A stretch of 64,000 bases of DNA from Paraburkholderia mimosarum LMG 23256 = NBRC 106338 (GTDB lineage Bacteria > Pseudomonadota > Gammaproteobacteria > Burkholderiales > Burkholderiaceae). Shown piece by piece: positions 60,841 through 64,000 of the stretch. Position 1 is the first letter of the stretch. Every line of letters begins with the position of its first letter. The DNA lies in the NCBI RefSeq assembly GCF_000739815.1, contig NZ_BBJJ01000018.1, positions 1 through 64,000 on the forward strand, written 5' to 3'. The position numbers were made by a program, and so were the translations under genes. The notes beneath the pieces were generated by a model. It was given only the letters and a program-made list of their open reading frames with translations. It searched no databases and had not been told where the DNA came from.

Positions 60841-62385
60841 ATGCGCAACAACCAGCCGGTGACGCAGCACGAATTCGAGCTTCCGGACAATGCGACCTTG
60901 ATGTCGACGACCGACGCTCAGAGTCACATTACCTACGCCAACGCCACGTTCGTCCAGGTGAGTGGCTTTTCAAACGAAGAAATCGTGGGCCAGCCCCATA
61001 ACGTGGTCAGGCACCCGGACATGCCGAAGGAGGCCTTCGCGGATATGTGGGCGACGCTCCAGGGTGGCGAGCCGTGGACCGCACTGGTGAAAAACCGGCG
61101 CAAGAACGGTGACCACTATTGGGTTCGCGCCAACGCGACGCCGGTGGTGCGCAACGGTCGGCCCGTCGGTTACATGTCGGTACGGACCAAGCCGCCACGC
61201 GACGAGATTGCAGCCGCAGAGTCCCTGTATCGCGAGTTCCGGGAGGGAAAAGCAAACAATCGTCGATTCCACAAGGGTCTGATTGTTCGCACGGGCCTGA
61301 TGCGATGGGCGTCTGCATTCAAAACGATGCCGGCCAGGTGGCGCATCCGTTCGGCACTGCTGGTGGTGGCACCGGCCATGATGTTGGCGGGCTGGCTGCT
61401 CGGCCTGAACGGGCCTGCGCTTGCAGCATTCGCTGCCGTCTCGCTGGTCGTCTCGGTGGTCGCTTCGCTGTGGCTCGAACGCCAGATTTCACGTCCACTC
61501 GAACAGGTCTTCGAACAGGCGTTGCGCGTTGCCTCAGGCGAGAGCCAGACAGCGGTACTGATGGACCGCGTGGATGAAATCGGAATGACCTTGCGGACAA
61601 TTAGCCAGCTCGGCCTGATGTTCCGCTGGCTGATCGATGATGTGAGCGAGCAGGTCCTCAACGTGGAGCGTGCAATCAGCGAGATCGCCCAGGGCAATAG
61701 CGATCTCAGCCGGCGCACCGAGCAGGCCGCCTCGAACGTGCAGGAGACCGCATCCTCGATGGCACAGATGACGGCGACCGTAAAGAGCAATGCGGACACG
61801 GCGCTGCAGGCCAACGCCCTGGCCGGCAACGCGAGCGATGCGGCAGCCAGAGGCGGAAAGGCGGTTTCCCAGGTCGTCAACACGATGAACGCGATCACAG
61901 AGAGCTCGCACAAGATCGCCGACATCACTAGCGTTATCGACGGCATTGCGTTCCAGACCAATATTCTCGCGCTCAATGCCGCCGTCGAGGCAGCACGTGC
62001 CGGCGACCAGGGAAGAGGATTCGCGGTCGTTGCAGGAGAAGTACGCGCGCTCGCGCAGCGCAGTGCGGCTGCCGCCAGGGAGATCAAGAATCTGATCGGA
62101 GCAAGCGTCGAAACGGTCGAGGCCGGGTCCACTCTTGTCGACGAAGCCGGCAAGACGATGGATGATATTGTCATGCAGGTGACACGGGTGACGGACCTTA
62201 TCGCCGAGATCCGCTCTGCCACCGAAGAACAGAGCAGCGGCGTCACGCAGATCGATCACGCGGTGAGCGATCTCGACAACATTACCCAGCAGAACGCCGC
62301 GCTGGTGGAGCAGAGTTCCGCTGCTTCCGACAGCCTCAAGCAGCAGGCAATGCATCTGGTGAAGGCTGTGAGTGTGTTTCGCTGA
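60841..62385 (+). CDS. PAS-containing methyl-accepting chemotaxis protein (Aer-like)
   Basis: A 514-residue receptor with the Aer arrangement. Residues about 18-125 are a PAS domain ([20 protein letters not shown], then [20 protein letters not shown]), followed by the membrane anchor region [17 protein letters not shown] and [19 protein letters not shown], a HAMP-like linker, and the signalling hairpin with [20 protein letters not shown]. There is no periplasmic domain, so it senses an internal signal, probably redox state through FAD. The start is the ATG at 60841, with GGGGG before it. It has no C-terminal CheR-binding pentapeptide. Confidence 0.92.
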   Translation: MRNNQPVTQHEFELPDNATLMSTTDAQSHITYANATFVQVSGFSNEEIVGQPHNVVRHPDMPKEAFADMWATLQGGEPWTALVKNRRKNGDHYWVRANATPVVRNGRPVGYMSVRTKPPRDEIAAAESLYREFREGKANNRRFHKGLIVRTGLMRWASAFKTMPARWRIRSALLVVAPAMMLAGWLLGLNGPALAAFAAVSLVVSVVASLWLERQISRPLEQVFEQALRVASGESQTAVLMDRVDEIGMTLRTISQLGLMFRWLIDDVSEQVLNVERAISEIAQGNSDLSRRTEQAASNVQETASSMAQMTATVKSNADTALQANALAGNASDAAARGGKAVSQVVNTMNAITESSHKIADITSVIDGIAFQTNILALNAAVEAARAGDQGRGFAVVAGEVRALAQRSAAAAREIKNLIGASVETVEAGSTLVDEAGKTMDDIVMQVTRVTDLIAEIRSATEEQSSGVTQIDHAVSDLDNITQQNAALVEQSSAASDSLKQQAMHLVKAVSVFR

Positions 62386-62414
62386 AGAAGCAGCAACCGG
62401 GCTCAACGTCCCAT

Positions 62415-63083
62415 CTAGACCATGATGAACCCGCGCCGCATGCCGAGCATCACCGCTTCGGTGCGATTGGTCGCGCCGAGCTTGCCGAAGATGGAGGACA
62501 GGTGCGATTTCACCGTGTTGTCCGAGATGTCGAGTTGCCGCGCGATCTCCTTGTTGCCGAGCCCGTCGGCGAGCATCGCCAGCACTTCGATCTCTCGTAA
62601 CGTCAAGGCTTCGAACGGACCGCCGGATGACGTCTGGCGCAACGGCTTTCGTCCGGCAAAGCGCCTTGCGACGATATCGGGCGACAGCACGCACAGCCCC
62701 GCAGCGACGGCTTCGATGGCCGCGACGATTTCAGCCGGCGTCGCGTTGCGCGACAGCATCGCCGACGCCTCGCCGGGCATCGCCTCGAGCACCCAGTCGC
62801 TATCCGGGTCGTCGAGCAACAGGACCAGCGCCGGCGGCGCTTGCCCCAGTTCGAATAGCGCCTTGAGCACGTCGCCCGCACCGGGTTCGTTGTCGATGAG
62901 GAGCACATCGGGCACGGAACCGGCGAGGTTTTCGGCGAGCGCATCGGCATCGGCTGCGCTGTCCACGAAAGCGAGCGCCGGGTGCGCGTCGATAATCGTT
63001 TGCAGATCTGCGCGCCCCTGCGACGATGCCGCGATCACCGCGACCCGCACCGGCCCCATGCCTACCCTCTGTCCGTTCGACAT
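62415..63083 (-). CDS. LuxR-family response regulator with an altered receiver domain
   Basis: A 222-residue protein (or 214 from the ATG at 63059, which has AGAGGG before it). The C-terminal helix-turn-helix is standard LuxR/FixJ: LTLREIEVLAMLADGLGNKE, then NTVKSHLSSIFGKLGA. The receiver part keeps the acceptor region VLLIDNEP, but the acidic pair that normally follows the first strand is missing (VAVIAASSQGR), so phosphorylation is doubtful. It starts about 20 bases after the serine protease stop and is probably co-transcribed with it. No sensor kinase is visible in the window. Confidence 0.87.
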   Translation of the reverse strand: MSNGQRVGMGPVRVAVIAASSQGRADLQTIIDAHPALAFVDSAADADALAENLAGSVPDVLLIDNEPGAGDVLKALFELGQAPPALVLLLDDPDSDWVLEAMPGEASAMLSRNATPAEIVAAIEAVAAGLCVLSPDIVARRFAGRKPLRQTSSGGPFEALTLREIEVLAMLADGLGNKEIARQLDISDNTVKSHLSSIFGKLGATNRTEAVMLGMRRGFIMV

Positions 63084-63101
63084 TTCGCTGCCGCGAGATC
63101 C

Positions 63102-64000
63102 TTACCTGCACGAATTCCGCTGAGGGCGTTCGCCCACGGTTACCACACACGCGTGGCGTTCGCCCCCCCGGATCAGCGCGATTGGCAACTGCTGTCCAAT
63201 GCTTGCCGAGCCGAGCGCGGCATGCAGGTCGTCGATGTCGCGGCAAGCTTTGCCATCCAGTTCGATCAGCACATCGCCGATGAGCACGCCCGCCTGCTCC
63301 GCAGGACCGGCCGGCGCAAGCGAACTGATCAGCAATCCGCTGCTGAACGACAGGTTCATCTTGTTCACCCACGCGCCCGGCAGGCTGACCTGCTGCGTGC
63401 CGAACCCAAGATAGCCACGCGACACGCGCCCTTTGGCCAACAACTCCTCGGCGACGCGCTCGACTGTCGTATCCGGAATCACGATGCCGGCGCCGCGCAT
63501 CAGCGCCGACGTGCAGATGCCAACAACCTGCCCGCGCATATCCACGAGGGCGGCCCCGGAGAAACCTGGGCGCAGACCGCCGTCCAGACGTACGAACGCG
63601 TCGATGTACCCGCCTCGCCACGTGCGCCAGGGACCGGCCGCGCTGCCAATCACGCCGAAATCCGTGCTGATGCCGAGTGCGTCCGTACGCGCGACGGCGA
63701 GCGCCAGGTGGCCCGGCTTCAGTGAGCGGGCATCGCCAGGCGCGACCGGCGCCAGTTCCACGCCGTCCACTTTCAGCACGGCGACATCGGTGCCCGGATC
63801 CAGCCCTGCGAGGACAGCGGCGACCGTACGGCCGTCGGTCAGCGTGACCTCGATCCCGTCCTCACGCCTGATCGTATGCGCAGCCGTCACCACGACACCG
63901 TGGCGCCAGATTACCCCACTCGACGGCATGCGGTGCCGCCCATGTATTGCCACGACACTCGGCCCGACTCGCGCCGCAATGTCGGCCAGGTGGTCCGATA
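63102..64000 (-). CDS. Trypsin-like serine protease with PDZ domain (HtrA/S1C), truncated by window end
   Basis: The visible part encodes about 299 residues and continues past the window. The triad is VVTAAHTI (His), GTDVAVLKV (Asp) and GGLRPGFSGAALVDM (Ser; G-F-S-G in place of the usual G-N-S-G). A PDZ domain follows (LISSLAPAGPAEQAGVLIGD, then IDDLHAALG). HtrA-type proteases degrade or hold misfolded envelope proteins, but the start, and therefore any signal peptide, is outside the window. Reading upstream of 63953 gives DHLADIAARVGPSVVAIHG, the usual lead-in, so the ATG at 63953 is internal. Confidence 0.88.
   Translation of the reverse strand, partial: SDHLADIAARVGPSVVAIHGRHRMPSSGVIWRHGVVVTAAHTIRREDGIEVTLTDGRTVAAVLAGLDPGTDVAVLKVDGVELAPVAPGDARSLKPGHLALAVARTDALGISTDFGVIGSAAGPWRTWRGGYIDAFVRLDGGLRPGFSGAALVDMRGQVVGICTSALMRGAGIVIPDTTVERVAEELLAKGRVSRGYLGFGTQQVSLPGAWVNKMNLSFSSGLLISSLAPAGPAEQAGVLIGDVLIELDGKACRDIDDLHAALGSASIGQQLPIALIRGGERHACVVTVGERPQRNSCR

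Noticed and set aside
1..64000. tRNA, rRNA, CRISPR array, IS element or origin
   Set aside because: No cloverleaf with a T-arm motif, no regularly spaced direct repeats, no transposase motif and no DnaA-box cluster were noticed on reading; a covariance-model scan would be needed to exclude small RNAs.

Overview
The window looks like chromosomal DNA from a member of the Burkholderiaceae, most likely Paraburkholderia or Caballeronia. The reasons are uniformly GC-rich coding, two trimeric porins of the burkholderial type, long methyl-accepting chemotaxis proteins, a manganese catalase next to a DUF892 remnant, and catabolic gene content typical of soil and plant-associated Burkholderiales. No tRNA, rRNA, CRISPR array or intact insertion sequence was found. 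All assignments come from reading the sequence and from knowledge of families; no database search was run.

Region 1 (about 0.1-10.1 kb) is a porin, a bacteriohemerythrin and a small catabolic island. A cupin and a zinc alcohol dehydrogenase (minus strand) diverge from a Rieske oxygenase of the CarAa/OxoO type, its one-protein ferredoxin-reductase, an M20-fold protein that has lost its metal ligands, and an amidase (plus strand). A MarR-like regulator follows. A perfect 9-1-9 palindrome lies over both divergent -35 boxes, and a related inverted repeat lies upstream of the regulator, so a simple regulatory circuit can be proposed. The substrate is unknown.

Region 2 (about 11.0-28.5 kb) is a complete contiguous furan-degradation (hmf) locus. 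Ten minus-strand genes run from hmfF (UbiD) and hmfG (UbiX) through hmfA-hmfB-hmfC (molybdenum 2-furoyl-CoA dehydrogenase), hmfD (2-furoyl-CoA synthetase), hmfE (2-oxoglutaroyl-CoA hydrolase), hmfH (HMF/furfural oxidoreductase) and an MFS transporter to a membrane di-iron hydroxylase. Two closely related LysR regulators flank the operon. The second leads a plus-strand operon with an aldehyde dehydrogenase and XdhC, the maturation factor for molybdenum hydroxylases. Together these convert HMF and furfural to 2-oxoglutarate. The di-iron hydroxylase and the CoxL-CoxG fusion in hmfA are the less expected parts.

Region 3 (28.6-31.0 kb) holds ilvE and a leuA whose product lacks the leucine-feedback domain.

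Region 4 (31.4-45 kb) is a signalling region: a giant CheB-CheR-PAS-kinase-receiver hybrid, a CheB with a zinc ribbon, a pair of paralogous small proteins on either side of them, a PAS-GGDEF diguanylate cyclase, a chemoreceptor, a DUF2252 protein, and several decayed fragments (EAL domain, MCP, H-NS) with a two-copy repeat carrying a minus-strand terminator.

Region 5 (45.5-64 kb) is mixed accessory sequence: cytochromes b562 and b561, a FUSC exporter beside an outer-membrane efflux remnant, a second porin, a chemoreceptor broken by a one-base slip in an A-run, a manganese catalase with a DUF892 tail remnant, a CBS protein behind a glycosyltransferase fragment, a phosphatidylserine decarboxylase-like protein, a META lipoprotein, an FAD amine oxidase, a GNAT, an Aer-like receptor, a LuxR-type regulator, and an HtrA-like protease cut by the window end. 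The many gene fragments between 38 and 56 kb point to repeated rearrangement there.
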